Source: Anaerolineaceae bacterium
GTDB taxonomy: Bacteria; Chloroflexota; Anaerolineae; Anaerolineales; Anaerolineaceae
Direction of reading: 5' to 3'
Assembly (NCBI GenBank): GCA_014860845.1
Contig: JACZIY010000223.1
Coordinates: 1-6,926, forward strand
DNA length: 6,926 nt
Shown: piece by piece, positions 5,935-6,926 of the stretch
Numbering within the stretch: the first letter of the stretch is position 1
Layout: every line of letters begins with the position of its first letter
The notes under the pieces: generated by a model
Database searches by the model: none
Told to the model about the DNA's origin: nothing
Seen by the model: the letters and a program-made list of their open reading frames with translations, nothing else
Program-made: the position numbers and the translations under genes

Positions 5935-6800
5935 GACCTGCCATCACTTTTATCCGTTATTTGATTTATTTTATGAAACATATCCTTAAACTTTTCACGG
6001 TAATTCGGATCGATCACTACCAATGGTTTTCCTGCAGCTGTTCCTCTGGCTATTTCTTTGTCAAATGGAATTCTCATTAAAATGGGTATTGCTCTTTGCT
6101 CTAAATACCGATCCACCTCAGCATTACCGATCCCTACTCGATTTATCACAACCCCATATCGAATCTGCATGTCCTCCAGAATACCCAACATCTGCTTGAG
6201 ATCATGTAAGCCAAATGGAGTTGGTTCTGTAACCAATATGACAAAGTCAACCCCCCGCACGGTTTCAACAACCGTACAGGAAACCCCTGGTGGAGAATCC
6301 AAGATAGTGATTATCCCGTTTGATGATTTCTCAAGTTTTTTTAACTGTCGAACGATGGGGGTCGCCATCGGTTCGCTCAGGGTTAATTTTCCATGGGTAA
6401 AATCGATTCCATCCAAAGCATGTCCCGTTTGAATGACCCCGATCGGATTAGGGATTTCTTCGATCGCTCCTTCGGGGCAATTCCAGGTACAGCTGCCACA
6501 ACCATGACAGAGTTGTGGAAACACCATAATGGTTTTTCCAACTTTCACCAAAGCATGAAACTGACAGACCTCAACACATTTTCCACACAGTGTGCAGCGT
6601 TCAGGGTCTATTTTGGGAATTCGAATAACGGCTGGAATTTCCTGTGTAAAGGTCGGATTCAAAAATAAATGTGCATTCGGTGCTTCCCCATCACAATCCA
6701 ATAATTTAACCTGGTTGGTTTCAACCAGACTGAGAGCCAGGCTGGTTGCTACCATTGTTTTCCCCGTTCCCCCTTTTCCACTTGCAATCGCAATTTTCAT
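5931..6800 (-). CDS. MinD-superfamily P-loop ATPase with inserted 2x[4Fe-4S] ferredoxin domain (first paralog)
   Basis: Predicted 289-residue cytosolic ATPase of the COG1149 type. The deviant Walker A motif GKGGTGKT is at residues 8-15. A bacterial ferredoxin domain is inserted at about 60-115, with two CxxCxxCxxxC motifs (C69/C72/C75/C79 and C98/C101/C104/C108). The first motif is followed by Q rather than the usual P; the second has CPEG. The ATPase fold then resumes: switch motif DSPPGVSC (168-175), with the Cys after PPG typical of the family, and TEPTPFGLHDL (191-201). Such proteins are thought to couple ATP hydrolysis to electron or metal-cluster transfer, as NifH/BchL-like and ORP-cluster ATPases do; the actual partner is unknown. 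The ribosome-binding site before ATG 6800 is weak, so translation may be coupled to the upstream NifX-like gene. The TGA stop overlaps the next start as ATGA. Confidence 0.93.
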   Translation of the reverse strand: MKIAIASGKGGTGKTMVATSLALSLVETNQVKLLDCDGEAPNAHLFLNPTFTQEIPAVIRIPKIDPERCTLCGKCVEVCQFHALVKVGKTIMVFPQLCHGCGSCTWNCPEGAIEEIPNPIGVIQTGHALDGIDFTHGKLTLSEPMATPIVRQLKKLEKSSNGIITILDSPPGVSCTVVETVRGVDFVILVTEPTPFGLHDLKQMLGILEDMQIRYGVVINRVGIGNAEVDRYLEQRAIPILMRIPFDKEIARGTAAGKPLVVIDPNYREKFKDMFHKINQITDKSDGRS

Positions 6801-6821
6801 GTTAATTTTACCGAGGCTGAA

Positions 6822-6926
6822 TCAAAAAGCCGGCAATTTTCCCTCCAAAAAGGTATCAATTACATCATCCACTTTATTCAGGTTGCCATCAAAAAGATAC
6901 ATTTTCACATCAGCAGCACGCAAAGC
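6822..6926 (-). CDS. NifX/NifB-like (dinitrogenase Fe-Mo cofactor biosynthesis, ORP-type) protein, C-terminal fragment
   Basis: Only the last 34 codons are in the window; the gene continues past the right edge and ends at TGA (6822-6824). The fragment begins ALRAADVKMYLFDG and ends with an amphipathic helix, VIDTFLEGKLPAF. This matches the C-terminal pattern of the PF02579 family (NifX, NafY, the NifB C-terminus and the orange protein ORP): an A-(L/F)-x-A-A-x-(I/V)-K strand followed by a helix ending in (F/L)xxGxL. Family members bind or carry metal clusters such as FeMo-co precursors or, in ORP, a Mo-Cu sulfide cluster. The gene lies 21 bases upstream of a MinD-ferredoxin ATPase on the same strand, the usual neighbourhood for this family in anaerobes. 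The family call rests on a short fragment, so the cluster bound and the subfamily cannot be told. Confidence 0.72.
   Translation of the reverse strand, partial: ALRAADVKMYLFDGNLNKVDDVIDTFLEGKLPAF

Noticed and set aside
1..6926. CRISPR array, tRNA/rRNA, insertion sequence or phage genes
   Set aside because: No spaced direct repeats, RNA-gene landmarks, transposase motifs or terminal inverted repeats were seen.

Overview
The window holds one long, tightly packed gene cluster, transcribed entirely on the minus strand (right to left). It runs from a partial gene at the right edge to a strong Rho-independent terminator at 137-171. Every recognisable product is an iron-sulfur protein, a P-loop ATPase of the MinD/Mrp type, an Fe-S assembly factor or a cysteine-rich putative metal binder. 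Together with the many [4Fe-4S] motifs this points to an anaerobic bacterium: clear Shine-Dalgarno sites, moderately AT-rich DNA, and UGA used as a normal stop. I cannot fix the phylum from sequence alone; Chloroflexota (Anaerolineae), Firmicutes and sulfate reducers are guesses only.

Order along the transcript: C-terminal end of a NifX/NifB-like (ORP-type) protein (6822-6926, partial); two MinD-family ATPases, each with an inserted two-cluster ferredoxin domain (5931-6800 and 4999-5934, ATGA-coupled); a stand-alone DUF59 Fe-S assembly protein (4710-5006); a CGGC-domain protein (4220-4666); a DUF4213/DUF364 protein (3444-4166); an Mrp/Nbp35 ATPase with a C-terminal IscU/NifU-N scaffold domain (2092-3400, broken as read); a COG0731 radical SAM protein (1041-2006); and a COG1237 metallo-beta-lactamase-fold hydrolase (214-1044, ATGA-coupled to the radical SAM gene). 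At the left edge, 10-46 carries a possible minus-strand promoter with a perfect palindrome, probably serving the next gene outside the window.

The set resembles the orange-protein (ORP) clusters of sulfate reducers, which combine NifX-like proteins, paired MinD-ferredoxin ATPases and an Mrp. It adds CGGC, DUF364, DUF59, radical SAM and MBL partners. My inference is a pathway for building, loading or inserting a metal or Fe-S cofactor, target unknown. The most striking observation is that the Mrp-IscU gene reads as three pieces: an in-frame UGA at 3161-3163, then a one-base excess in a GGGG run at 3011-3014 that runs straight into a second UGA. The protein sequence on both sides of each lesion is well conserved, so this is either a very recent double knockout, sequence error, or (least likely) recoding.
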